Positions 25,955 through 34,756 of a stretch of DNA of 64,000 nucleotides are shown here, in pieces (position 1 is the first letter of the stretch; each line of letters begins with the position of its first letter). The notes under the pieces are model-generated. The model was not told the DNA's origin, ran no database searches, and worked only from the letters and a program-made list of their open reading frames with translations. The translations under genes and the position numbers were made by a program. The DNA is taken from the NCBI RefSeq assembly GCF_030540825.1, contig NZ_JAUOEO010000001.1:2267001-2331000 (forward strand), in the 5' to 3' direction. This DNA comes from Flavivirga spongiicola. Lineage in GTDB: Bacteria > Bacteroidota > Bacteroidia > Flavobacteriales > Flavobacteriaceae.

Positions 25955-27442
25955 CTAGTTCAATAATGTCAATTCTTCTTTTAATTTTTCTAATTTAGAA
26001 GGTCTAACTGCGTGCTTTTTGACGATAGCTCCATTTTCATCCACAAGTATATACCAAGGAATGGATAGACTTCCACTTTTGCCATATATTTCACGTAGAT
26101 TTTCAGATAGTTTTTTGTTAGTGATAATATGATTGCCCTCAAGATTATAAAACTTAATCATATCCTTCCACTGTTGCTTTTTTTCTTCTCTATCTATTGA
26201 AATATATAAAAGTTCAACATCTTTTTCTTTCAGAACTTTATGCAAGTTGTCCTTGTGTTTAAATTCTTTTTTACATGGACCACACCAAGTTGCCCATACA
26301 TCTACATATAGTTTTTTACCCCTAAAATGAGAAAGTACATCATCAAAATTATTCATGTTTTCATGATTGGACACAAAATTTACATCCTTAGAAAACGGTT
26401 GCTTTGCTTTGTCGTTAAATGTAATTACAGGAGCAATCATTGGTTCTAAATATTGAATATACACACTTTTAGGATAATAGGTTTTGAAGTTTTCGTAAAT
26501 GGAAACAAATTCCTTCTGGTAGTTTTTTTGGAATAATTCTGTATACAGATAAACAGCTTTGAAACTTTCCAGAATATGATTTTCAAGATATTTTTCGGCA
26601 TCTTGAAATACTTTTTTGGTATAGAATGTATTAGTATTTAATTTTTTAAATTCATCAATATCAAAAGAAACTTCTTCATATCCTTTGTAGAATAAGTAAT
26701 TTTCTGCTAGAGCATTTCCCCAAAGGGTTTTTTGAAAATCTGGACGTGTTAACAAATTATTTTTAAAAGTTTCTTCCCACATCTGCTTTATATCTTCGGT
26801 AAAAAGCCCTTCTTGTCTTTCATTCTGTAGAAATTTAATAAAAGCTACCGTCCCTTGTATGCCACTGTAGTAATAGTCCCTATCCAGTTTGATAAAGTCG
26901 TACATACTTTGAGAAATGCTGTCTTTTGCTAATAAATCGTTAAATTTGGAAAGGTCTTTTGTTTTTAAATCATCTATTTTAGATTTTATTAGTGATGCCA
27001 CAGAATCTTTAAAAAAAGGTCGAGCCGCTACTTGTATATGAGATGGATTGGGCAATTTATTATATAAATGTTGTGCGCTTTTAGTTTCGCAGTGTATCTC
27101 ATATTTTGGCGGCGAATCTTCTTTTGTCAAGTCAAAATTAACTTCATAATTTTTATGAGGTTCAGCAACAATAGTTATGTTCAATTTTTCTCGAATCATT
27201 AATTTGACAAAGGCAGTTTCTTGCAATTCCATTTTAATTGAAAACTGCCCTAAAGAATCTGGTTTCACGGATTTTTTAAATTCATAAATAAAGGCACCTT
27301 CGGAAGGTAAGGTGTATTCCACTTTTTCAGGAAGTTCACCTTTGATTTTTCCTGTTATGGTCACTTCTTTGGATTCTTCTCCTTTACAACCAATAAATAG
27401 GAGTAGTATAATTCCGAAAAAAAAAGTTTTAAAAATTTTCAT
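25955..27442 (-). CDS. TlpA-family thioredoxin-fold lipoprotein (1)
   Basis: 495 residues. Lipoprotein signal with Cys19 (LLLFIGC|KG). N-terminal DUF4369-like beta domain (about 25-130), a helical middle, and a C-terminal thioredoxin domain (about 355-495) with the redox centre WCGPC (C387, C390) and cis-Pro region SIPWYILVDENG. Such proteins reduce or isomerise periplasmic disulfides in Bacteroidota and are often paired with SusCD or regulator genes. Its start overlaps the LytTR fragment by 4 nt. Confidence 0.85.
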   Translation of the reverse strand: MKIFKTFFFGIILLLFIGCKGEESKEVTITGKIKGELPEKVEYTLPSEGAFIYEFKKSVKPDSLGQFSIKMELQETAFVKLMIREKLNITIVAEPHKNYEVNFDLTKEDSPPKYEIHCETKSAQHLYNKLPNPSHIQVAARPFFKDSVASLIKSKIDDLKTKDLSKFNDLLAKDSISQSMYDFIKLDRDYYYSGIQGTVAFIKFLQNERQEGLFTEDIKQMWEETFKNNLLTRPDFQKTLWGNALAENYLFYKGYEEVSFDIDEFKKLNTNTFYTKKVFQDAEKYLENHILESFKAVYLYTELFQKNYQKEFVSIYENFKTYYPKSVYIQYLEPMIAPVITFNDKAKQPFSKDVNFVSNHENMNNFDDVLSHFRGKKLYVDVWATWCGPCKKEFKHKDNLHKVLKEKDVELLYISIDREEKKQQWKDMIKFYNLEGNHIITNKKLSENLREIYGKSGSLSIPWYILVDENGAIVKKHAVRPSKLEKLKEELTLLN

Positions 27443-27678
27443 ATTATTTTGATTGATTTTATTAATTCAATACTCACCTGATTATTTTCTGCTTTATCAA
27501 TGTTTGTAATATTGACAATATAATATTGATGAGTTCTTATAAACTGAACCGAAGGTAATTTTTCTATAATCTCCGTAAAAGTCATTCTTGATGAATACAC
27601 TTTTTCTTTAGTTGTTACATCTAGATAATTACCTGACCCTTTTATAAATAAAATAGAGTCATATTCTTTTTTGAACAA
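27439..27678 (-). pseudogene. LytTR DNA-binding domain fragment
   Basis: 79 codons giving a LytTR-like core (ILFIKGSGNYLDVTT, FIRTHQYYIVNITNIDK) that runs out before the usual lipo-SxxY/K C-terminal strand and has no receiver or sensor domain. Just upstream, in another frame (ATG at 27728), is MKLQKIIITVLIIGLIGCSK, a lipoprotein signal that hits a stop at 27642. I read this as a recombination scar joining a lipoprotein start to a regulator remnant. A tiny functional LytTR protein is less likely. Confidence 0.55.
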
Positions 27679-27793
27679 CCTATGAGTCCTATGATTAAAA
27701 CAGTTATAATTATTTTTTGAAGTTTCATTTTTGTTATTAATGTATGAGAGAGGTCTTCTTTGCTTTAATTCAATTCTTTATTCTCTAAAGGTT

Positions 27794-29113
27794 TTATTCG
27801 CTCATTATATTTCTAACTTTCTCCTCTAGCTCTTTACCTCTTAAATTTTTTGCAATAATCACTCCTTGGGGGTTTAATAGAAATGTTGATGGATATCCCT
27901 GAACTCCATAAGATTCTTTAATCTTATTGGATTCTGTCGAGAGTATTTGTGGCCATGATATAGAATCCTTTTCAATTATTTTTTTTAATGACTCTTTAGA
28001 ACTATCACCAACAATGCCAATGATTTCAAATTTCGATTTATCAATTTTTCCGTATATATCTTTAAGGTTAGGGATTTCTTTGATACAAGGACTGCACCAT
28101 GTTGCCCAAAAGTCTAATAATACATATTTTCCTTTTAAACTATCTAATGAAATTGGAGTCTTTGTTTTGAAATGGTTCCCAGAAAAATCGAATGCATTAA
28201 AGCCAATTTGAGTAGAATGTAATTTGTTTTTAGGTAAATTCGTCTTTTCTAAAACCAATACATTTTCATTCTTTCTTATACCTAAATTTTTATATATATT
28301 ATTTCCGATTTCAAGATATTCATTTTTTGCTACTACTTTTTGATAATTCACTTTTTCCCCTTTGTCAAGACCATTGTCAACTTTGATAACACCTAGGTTA
28401 TTATATGACAAATCTAGAAAATTATTAGAGCGAATAGCTATTTCTTCTCCGTTTAAATTTGTTGTTGCAAATTGCACAAAATTGCACATGAATATATTAT
28501 ATTGACTCATATGAATTATTAAAAGCGGAACGCTAATATCTATTATTTTGTTATTTGAATAACGCTCAAAATTAACTACGATTGCGTTACTTTCTGCTAA
28601 AGAATCTTTATTAATATTTTTATCTTGTGGACTTATTTCAGTTGGATTAAACATATTGTCATCACTAAAGTCATGGTTATTATTTGCATCAACAACCATT
28701 TTTAGTTCGCCAATAGAATCTTTACCAAAAGCAAAAGCTATTTTACACTTTATAGGGTTTTTTGATAAATTCATGGAGTCTGGCACCCAATTCCATGAAT
28801 TTTGTAACTCCTTATATTTTTCTTTTGTAATATTACCTAAATAGTAATTTTGATATACGGATTGATAAATATCGGTATTAATATCCCCAATTTTAATATC
28901 GGTCCAGTTTTTAGGAACTCCAGATACTTTTAGATGTGTTTTTTTCCAAGGGTCGTTTTCATCATTTGAATAAGGAGAAATTCCACCAAAGCTTGAATCA
29001 AAAGGTCCATATCCCTTTTGGAGTGTTATCGGCAATTTTAGAATTTTTTCATGTAAACAACTTGTTATTAAAACAAGAGTTGTACTGAATAGTAAAATAG
29101 CTCTAAATTTCAT
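27794..29113 (-). CDS. TlpA-family thioredoxin-fold lipoprotein (2)
   Basis: 439 residues. Lipoprotein signal with lipobox LITSC (Cys19). The unusual N-terminal part (about 25-300) contains a calcium-loop-like DANNNHDFSDDNMF, which looks like an EF-hand-type D-x-N-x-D loop. The C-terminal thioredoxin domain has ATWCSPC (C340, C343) and the cis-Pro segment GYPSTFLLNPQG. Located between the LytTR scar and TlpA protein 3. Substrate unknown. Confidence 0.83.
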   Translation of the reverse strand: MKFRAILLFSTTLVLITSCLHEKILKLPITLQKGYGPFDSSFGGISPYSNDENDPWKKTHLKVSGVPKNWTDIKIGDINTDIYQSVYQNYYLGNITKEKYKELQNSWNWVPDSMNLSKNPIKCKIAFAFGKDSIGELKMVVDANNNHDFSDDNMFNPTEISPQDKNINKDSLAESNAIVVNFERYSNNKIIDISVPLLIIHMSQYNIFMCNFVQFATTNLNGEEIAIRSNNFLDLSYNNLGVIKVDNGLDKGEKVNYQKVVAKNEYLEIGNNIYKNLGIRKNENVLVLEKTNLPKNKLHSTQIGFNAFDFSGNHFKTKTPISLDSLKGKYVLLDFWATWCSPCIKEIPNLKDIYGKIDKSKFEIIGIVGDSSKESLKKIIEKDSISWPQILSTESNKIKESYGVQGYPSTFLLNPQGVIIAKNLRGKELEEKVRNIMSE

Positions 29114-29196
29114 GTGATTCGTTTATGATTAATAATGATGCTGGTTTCATTATAACTTGTGGGCAAAATGTTTATGATTCCTATTGCTAAACTTAT

Positions 29197-30693
29197 TTAA
29201 TTATTCAATGCATTTTCCAATTGACTAATCAGAACGTTTCTTTTCATTGGATACCCTGCCTTTGATAATTCAAAGGTTCCATCCTTTTTTATAATAACAT
29301 AGGTTGGAAACCCTTGTCCTTTTACTCTGGTCATAATATCTTTAGTGAGCTCTGGTGATGCTAAAAGATGTTTTCCTGTTAAATTATAATATGGAATCAA
29401 TTCCTGCCATTTGGTTTCGTTACGATTATCATGATTAGCAACGTATAAATAATCCAATGGTTTATTTCTGAAGTGATTCTTGATAAATTCAGAATGTAAT
29501 GATATTTCAGAACGACATGGACCACACCATGTTCCCCACATATCTAATAAAACTGTTTTACCTTTTATCAATTTTAGAACATCATCGAAGGTTTTATATG
29601 AATCAGGATTTTCAACTAGCACCATCTTATCCGTAAGCTTGCGTTCTCTTTTTTCTGTAATTGTTTTAATGGCTGGTTCGATATGAGGGATGTATTTACT
29701 TAGAGGAAACTTTTTAATGAATCTTGAAAATATCTCAGGCAGATTATCTTCTTTTTTATCGATAGCATATTTAAAAAGGATACCATATAAAAACTCAGCC
29801 GTTTTACCATTAAAGTGTTTGTTAATGATTTTCTCTTTTAATAGATTTTCGGGGTCTTCTTTAAATATTTCAACCGCTTCCTGCTGTGTGTCTGTATTAT
29901 AATACTCTTTTAATAATTCATGATGTTGCCAAAGACGTTCTTTAATCCTTCCAATATAGCTGGGTAGGAAATATACATAATCGGGAATGGCTAACACTTC
30001 CTTATTGTTTACTGGACTAATATTGGTAAGAGAATCTTCAATAACTTGCCATTTATTCTCATTTCTCATAAAAGGTTCACGAATGTTAAATTTTTGATTC
30101 CCCTTAAACCTAATATAAGTCCATAGTGGAAAGTATTTAACATACAAGGAATGGATTTTTATAAATTCTTTAGTAGGGCGATTTTCCGAAATGTAGTCTT
30201 TTAGCGTTTTTTGATTAGCAATATTTCTAACTGTTATTGCTTTAAGTACATTATCAGGTAATGAGTCTTTTTCATAGCTTTCAAGAGATTGTCTATTATT
30301 AATTAGTTTTTGAATTAATGGTTGATTATTTCTGTGCCCTTTTCCCTTTATTACAACTGTAGTTTTAGGGCTATTAGAATCAAACGAAAAACCCAAATGA
30401 TCTTTTGGAGACAAGTAAAAAGCATAGCTGAAATATTCTTTTGTTATGCTGTCTTGATATCGAGTAGTTACAAAAATAGGTTTAGATATTTGGTGATTCC
30501 AATTGGCTTTTCCTTCAATTAATGTAACTTCAATTACTCTTTCACCAAATAGGACGTCAGCGTTTGTATAATCGCCATTAATTATTGTAATACTTTTAGA
30601 CTTAGCGTTTTTGATATTAAATTGAATATTGACCTCATTTTGAGCATTAGTCAAAAAAGGAAAAAGCAGTACAATCCAAAATATCTTTCTCAT
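29197..30693 (-). CDS. TlpA-family thioredoxin-fold secreted protein (3)
   Basis: 498 residues with a signal peptide (VLLFPFLTNAQ) but no lipobox Cys. N-terminal beta domain, helical middle with several YFLPSYIGRIKERLW-type helices, and a C-terminal thioredoxin domain with WGTWCGPC (C390, C393) and GQGFPTYVIIKKDG. Overall architecture matches TlpA protein 1 (495 residues), so the two are diverged paralogues. Upstream lies TATATTTGG (minus strand, about 30760), a candidate -7 box. Confidence 0.83.
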   Translation of the reverse strand: MRKIFWIVLLFPFLTNAQNEVNIQFNIKNAKSKSITIINGDYTNADVLFGERVIEVTLIEGKANWNHQISKPIFVTTRYQDSITKEYFSYAFYLSPKDHLGFSFDSNSPKTTVVIKGKGHRNNQPLIQKLINNRQSLESYEKDSLPDNVLKAITVRNIANQKTLKDYISENRPTKEFIKIHSLYVKYFPLWTYIRFKGNQKFNIREPFMRNENKWQVIEDSLTNISPVNNKEVLAIPDYVYFLPSYIGRIKERLWQHHELLKEYYNTDTQQEAVEIFKEDPENLLKEKIINKHFNGKTAEFLYGILFKYAIDKKEDNLPEIFSRFIKKFPLSKYIPHIEPAIKTITEKRERKLTDKMVLVENPDSYKTFDDVLKLIKGKTVLLDMWGTWCGPCRSEISLHSEFIKNHFRNKPLDYLYVANHDNRNETKWQELIPYYNLTGKHLLASPELTKDIMTRVKGQGFPTYVIIKKDGTFELSKAGYPMKRNVLISQLENALNN

Positions 30694-31054
30694 AAACTTT
30701 GTTTTTTACATGATAACAACATTGTTGTCAATTATTTGGTATAGATATATAGCTGTCACCAAATATAAAGAATTAACTGGGAGGTTAATTCTATCTTAAG
30801 AAAAATTAATATTGATTCCTATGCCATAGTATTATTCCAAAATAAAATTAAAAAGGTGGTGTTTTTGCACTTAAATGATTTTGAATTCAGTTCTTATTGA
30901 TGGGTAGGACGGTCAATGTGAGCCTCTTCTAGTAGATTAAATTGAGCATAGCAATAATTATTGTAGGTCCTTTTAGGGTTTGACCAGAATGAATTTTTTA
31001 AGTAACTCACTTTCTCCAGATTTTGAGGACTCACTATAGTCCGTTTTTTGCACT
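30694..31054. other. Intergenic, holds a repeat copy and a hairpin
   Basis: No gene seen. AATTAAC (30771-30777) and GTTAATT (30784-30790) form a perfect 7-bp hairpin upstream of the TlpA 3 promoter box. At about 30845-30876, AAATTAAAAAGGTGGTG followed by TTTTTGCACTTAAATG repeats the spacer found ahead of the intact tRNA-Ala (32286-32332), shortened by about 15 nt. Confidence 0.5.
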
Positions 31055-31756
31055 TTACTCAGTGTATTTTAATTTATTATATTTTTTGTTCCTCCAAAAG
31101 AAAATTAGTGATGTTGTCAATAATATAAACCCACTTAACATTTTATAAATAGTAAAATTGATTTCCATTGTATAAAAATCTGCTACTTCTGAAGTGTTTA
31201 TACCGGGAAGAACTACCTGAGCACTTAATCTAAATGTAATTACAGAGGATATAAGAATTAATGCAACTAGTACATTGACATTGGTTAATTTACTCAAAAA
31301 TGGTTTCCCATGTTTAAAATTAAAAAATATTTTATTGAAGAATAAAATTGGAGTAAAAACTAATATTAATATAGAAATAATACTAAATGTTGTTTCGTCA
31401 ATACTCAATTTTTGAGATAAGAGTAGAGTAATAATTAAAAACAATTTGCTCAAAATTATAAATGCAATACAAATCAAGGCGCCTTTTAAATAAGGAAGAC
31501 TCTTATTAATAAAAGAAAAGTCATTATTGACTTTATCAAATTCTAAACAAATGTCATCAGTTTTTCCAATTCTTTTCCTTGCAATGATAAATGATTCTTC
31601 TTTGTTCAGTCCTTTGGATTCCAAATCATCAATTAAATCGGATAAGTGATTTTCAAGTTCAATGATATTTGATTTAGTCAAATTGTTTTTCTTAGTAAGA
31701 CTAGATTTCCATTGTTGAATATTATTTTCTAAATTAAATTCGGTTCTATTTTCCAT
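31055..31756 (-). CDS. Permease-prefix-domain membrane protein
   Basis: 233 residues. The N-terminal about 75 residues (FNLENNIQQWKSSLTKKNNL... LIDDLESKGLNKEESFIIARKRIG) match the permease prefix domain commonly found before transporter domains or in PadR partner proteins. Four TM helices follow (about 88-110, 125-145, 160-178, 205-225), with no transporter domain. It overlaps the PadR gene by 28 nt, the usual arrangement for a regulator and its membrane partner. Confidence 0.8.
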   Translation of the reverse strand: MENRTEFNLENNIQQWKSSLTKKNNLTKSNIIELENHLSDLIDDLESKGLNKEESFIIARKRIGKTDDICLEFDKVNNDFSFINKSLPYLKGALICIAFIILSKLFLIITLLLSQKLSIDETTFSIISILILVFTPILFFNKIFFNFKHGKPFLSKLTNVNVLVALILISSVITFRLSAQVVLPGINTSEVADFYTMEINFTIYKMLSGFILLTTSLIFFWRNKKYNKLKYTE

Positions 31757-32073
31757 ATTTTTGTTATTATTTGATTAATAGTATTCCAATTTTCTTTTTC
31801 TATTTTAAGCTCTTTTTTTCCTGCACTACTAATTTTGTAGTATTTTCTTTTTCTTCCAGATTCTGCAACCTTCCAAGATGACTGAATTAGCCCTTTTTTT
31901 TCTAATTTATGTAAAACTGGATAAAGAGTTCCTTCTCCGAATTCAATTTTTCCACCAGATATTTCTTTAATATTTTGGATTATTTCATAACCATAAGATT
32001 CATTTTTTGTGAGAATTGACAATATGATTGGTGTTGAAGATGCTCCAATCAATTCTTTTGATAATTTTTCCAT
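31729..32073 (-). CDS. PadR-family transcriptional regulator
   Basis: Winged-helix repressor. Start chosen at ATG 32073 (MEKLSKELIGASSTPIILSI); the frame continues to an earlier ATG at 32103, but the extra ten residues (YICFLNYY) are atypical. Motifs: SYGYEIIQNIKEISGG, the recognition helix GTLYPVLHKLEKKGLI, and the wing SGRKRKYYKISSAGKKEL. Probably autoregulates this two-gene unit. Confidence 0.88.
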   Translation of the reverse strand: MEKLSKELIGASSTPIILSILTKNESYGYEIIQNIKEISGGKIEFGEGTLYPVLHKLEKKGLIQSSWKVAESGRKRKYYKISSAGKKELKIEKENWNTINQIITKIWKIEPNLI

Positions 32074-32103
32074 TATATAATAATTTAGAAAACAAATATA
32101 CAT

Positions 32104-32425
32104 TGAAGTTCGATGTGTAAAAAATAATTTGGTGTTATTTTTGGATAGGTCAGTATTTGTTACAACAATTGAACAAACAGACTAATGTGTTTATTTTTAC
32201 TATAGATACGCCAATTGGTGCATATCTCTAATACTTTTTAAAGAGACTTCCTACAGGTAAATAAACATAATTATTTGAAATAATAAATTAAAATGGTAGT
32301 GGGTTTTGGTGGTGGGTTTTTGCACCTAAATGTATATATTTGCATCCAAATACAGGTAAATGCAACATTACTTTAATCTTGCAAAACGCTTGTAAACACT
32401 GTGAGGTGTTGTAGATAAAGGCAAA
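32104..32425 (+). promoter_or_regulatory. Spacer and promoter region of tRNA-Ala
   Basis: No gene seen. GGTGGTGG repeat at 32293-32323, then TTTTTGCACCTAAATG and the TAnnTTTG-type box TATATTTG at 32335-32342, 84 nt ahead of the tRNA. The same order of elements, partly eroded, occurs before the tRNA 5' half at 25794. Confidence 0.5.
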
Positions 32426-32502
32426 GGGGATGTAGCTCAGTTGGCTAGAGCGCTTGACTGGCAGTCAAGAGGTCGTCGGTTCGAATCCGATCTTCTCCAC
32501 CA
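32426..32502 (+). tRNA. tRNA-Ala(GGC)
   Basis: 77 nt including an encoded CCA end. Anticodon arm CTTGA-CTGGCAG-TCAAG gives anticodon GGC. The T-arm CGG-TTCGAAT-CCG is intact. The acceptor stem GGGGATG/CTTCTCC contains the G3-U70 wobble that marks alanine tRNAs, with one U-U mismatch at pair 6-67. It is the only intact member of three related pieces in the window and forms the boundary between two accessory blocks. Confidence 0.95.
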
Positions 32503-32513
32503 GTAATAGAAAG

Positions 32514-32546
32514 GCTTTGAGAGATTTCATCTTTTAAAGCTTTTTT
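32514..32546 (+). terminator. Terminator of tRNA-Ala
   Basis: GCTTT (32514) pairs with AAAGC (32536-32540), extended inside by GAGAT/ATCTT, followed by six Ts. The same sequence follows the tRNA 3' fragment at 45705-45737. Confidence 0.75.
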
Positions 32547-32793
32547 ATGAATACCCAAATATACCTAGTTTTAAAATCTAATTTCTATCTCCAGAACGCT
32601 TAAATAAACATTGACTTGTAAGTAATATTCATTGAATTTGGTTTCCTGTTTTAATTAACTCATGAATCCATGATAGAAAGTGTTGTAAAAGAGTTTGATA
32701 AAAAAATGATTTCAAAGATAATATGCCTATTTATACGGATTATTTTATAATATATCTATTTTTGTTAAACCACAAAATGAAAATAAGCCAGAT
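32547..32793 (+). other. Leader ahead of the ECF sigma gene
   Basis: About 250 nt without a recognisable gene or tRNA homology. The frame of the sigma gene stays open from 32722 but has no ATG. I see no convincing promoter box. Confidence 0.4.
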
Positions 32794-33381
32794 TTGAATT
32801 TTATTTCTGATGATGAGATATTACAAATTTTAAAAAAAGGAGATGAGAAATCTATCTCCATTCTGCACGAAAAATATTCTGAGGAGCTTTTTATTTCTGC
32901 TTATAATATGTTGAAGAACAAAGAAATTTGTGAAGACATACTTCAAGAGGTATTTATAAATATTTGGAACAAAAGAGGACATTTAAATATTAAGACCTCA
33001 CTCAAAAGTTATCTTTATGCTAGTGTAATGTATGGAGTTTATGGCTATTATAGAAAGAATAGTGATAAAATGAATGTGGAGCTTTTGGAAGGATTTAACA
33101 CACATGTTCAACAAAGTAATCCAGAAACTAAATTAATCCAAAGAGAAATAATTGCTCAAATTAATTCTATTATTGAATCATTACCTGAAAAATGTCGTTT
33201 AGTTTTTGAAATGAGTAGAAATGAACAGTTAAGTCATAAAGAAATAGCTGAAAAATTAAACATTTCAACCAAAACTATAGAAACTCATATCACGAAAGCT
33301 TTAAAAGCGATAAGGTCTTCACTAGGACATACTTACTCCATTGAAATAGTTGCCTTTTTGTATCATATCATGACTATTTAG
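32794..33381 (+). CDS. ECF sigma factor (Bacteroidota PUL type)
   Basis: 195 residues. Region 2 is LHEKYSEELFISAYNMLKNKEICEDILQEVF with the DILQEVFINIWNKRG signature. Region 4 is ESLPEKCRLVFEMSRNEQLSHKEIAEKLNISTKTIETHI. There is no in-frame ATG: the nearest upstream stop is at 32719 and the first usable codon matching family starts is TTG at 32794 (NFISDDEIL). The out-of-frame ATG at 32777 ends after six codons. Works with the FecR at 33499 to drive the SusCD/GH116 genes. Confidence 0.88.
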   Translation: MNFISDDEILQILKKGDEKSISILHEKYSEELFISAYNMLKNKEICEDILQEVFINIWNKRGHLNIKTSLKSYLYASVMYGVYGYYRKNSDKMNVELLEGFNTHVQQSNPETKLIQREIIAQINSIIESLPEKCRLVFEMSRNEQLSHKEIAEKLNISTKTIETHITKALKAIRSSLGHTYSIEIVAFLYHIMTI

Positions 33382-33498
33382 AGCATAATAATCTTCTTTT
33401 TTAAAATTTTTCTAAAAAAAATTTAATTTCGACTCAGGGGTATTGCCTATTTCAGACTCTCTATTATTGAAACCTAACCTAAAAGGTTTATAATATAG

Positions 33499-34662
33499 AT
33501 GCATATAGATAAAGAATATCTGATAAAATTAATAGATAAGTTTCAGGAAGGTAAGGCCTCTGATGATGAAATTCGGCTTTTGGTTAATTTTTATAAATAT
33601 TGTCAAAAAACAAATGATTGGCCAGCAGAAATTCCTAATAAGGATCTTGTTTTAAAAGGCGTCCTTTCAAAAGTTGAGAAAGGAATATCAAGTTCAAATA
33701 AGAACGATGTAAAGACAAAATATTTACAATTTTCAAGAATACTAAAATATGCTGCCATCATAGTAATATTAATAGGGTTAGGGTATTTTTATAAGCAAGG
33801 TTCTTTTTCCAATGAATCGATAAATGAAACACAAGAAATTGTTGATCATAACATAAAAACAGGAACAGATAAAGCGACGCTTACACTTGGTGATGGGACA
33901 GAAATAGTATTAGAGAAAAACCAAAATTACTCAGATAAAAATGCTACAAGTGACGGTGAAAAAATTATATATAATGCTGCTCCGTTGAAAAAACCAAAAG
34001 TAAAAATAGCTTATCACTATTTAACCATACCAAGAGGAGGACAATATTATTTAAAGTTATCTGATGGAACAGGAGTTTGGTTGAACTCAGAATCACAATT
34101 AAAATACCCAATACATTTTGTAGAAGGCGAAACCCGTAGAGTAGAGTTGGTTTATGGAGAAGCTTATTTTGACGTATCCCCAAGTTCAAAACATAAGGGA
34201 GCAAACTTTAAAGTCTATAATTCTGCTCAGGAAATAGATGTATTAGGAACGGAGTTTAATGTAAAAGCTTATAAAGACGAAACACATATTTACACAACTT
34301 TAGTAGAAGGTAAAGTAGCCATAAGTGCTAATAAAGAAAATCAAACCTTAGCACCTAATCAGCAGTCAGACTTAAATATTGAAACTAACAGTATAAATAT
34401 TACTGTTGTGGATGTGTATAACGAAATTTCGTGGAAAGAAGGTCTCTTCATTTTTGAAGAAAAGCCGCTTAAAAATATTATGAAAGTTTTATCTCGCTGG
34501 TATGATATGGATGTTATTTTTATTAATAAGGCTATTGAAAAAGAAGAATTCAATGGTTTGTTAAGAAAGGATCAAAAGATAGAAGATATCCTGTCAAACA
34601 TTAAAAAATTTGGAACTATTAAAAATTATAGAATCAATGATAAAAAAGTAATTATAGAATAA
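33499..34662 (+). CDS. FecR-type anti-sigma factor (locus 1)
   Basis: 387 residues. Cytoplasmic N-terminal sigma-binding region (1-80), one TM (about 81-96, YAAIIVILIGLGYF), then the periplasmic FecR domain (GTDKATLTLGDGTEIVLEKN, LTIPRGGQYYLKLSDGTGVWL, EVDVLGTEFNVKAY-like core) and a C-terminal secretin/STN-like domain (LFIFEEKPLKNIMKVLSRWY). Senses the STN domain of the adjacent SusC and releases the sigma factor. Confidence 0.92.
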   Translation: MHIDKEYLIKLIDKFQEGKASDDEIRLLVNFYKYCQKTNDWPAEIPNKDLVLKGVLSKVEKGISSSNKNDVKTKYLQFSRILKYAAIIVILIGLGYFYKQGSFSNESINETQEIVDHNIKTGTDKATLTLGDGTEIVLEKNQNYSDKNATSDGEKIIYNAAPLKKPKVKIAYHYLTIPRGGQYYLKLSDGTGVWLNSESQLKYPIHFVEGETRRVELVYGEAYFDVSPSSKHKGANFKVYNSAQEIDVLGTEFNVKAYKDETHIYTTLVEGKVAISANKENQTLAPNQQSDLNIETNSINITVVDVYNEISWKEGLFIFEEKPLKNIMKVLSRWYDMDVIFINKAIEKEEFNGLLRKDQKIEDILSNIKKFGTIKNYRINDKKVIIE

Positions 34663-34756
34663 AAAAGGGAGTGAAGTAAAGATATTTGGACACATCATAA
34701 TACTTCACCCCTAAACCATGTATTAATTAAATGTTTAACTAACACCTAACAAATTT

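Noticed and set aside
27439..27678. Functional LytTR regulator
   Set aside because: It lacks any sensor domain and the end of the DNA-binding domain, and a broken lipoprotein start overlaps it in another frame.
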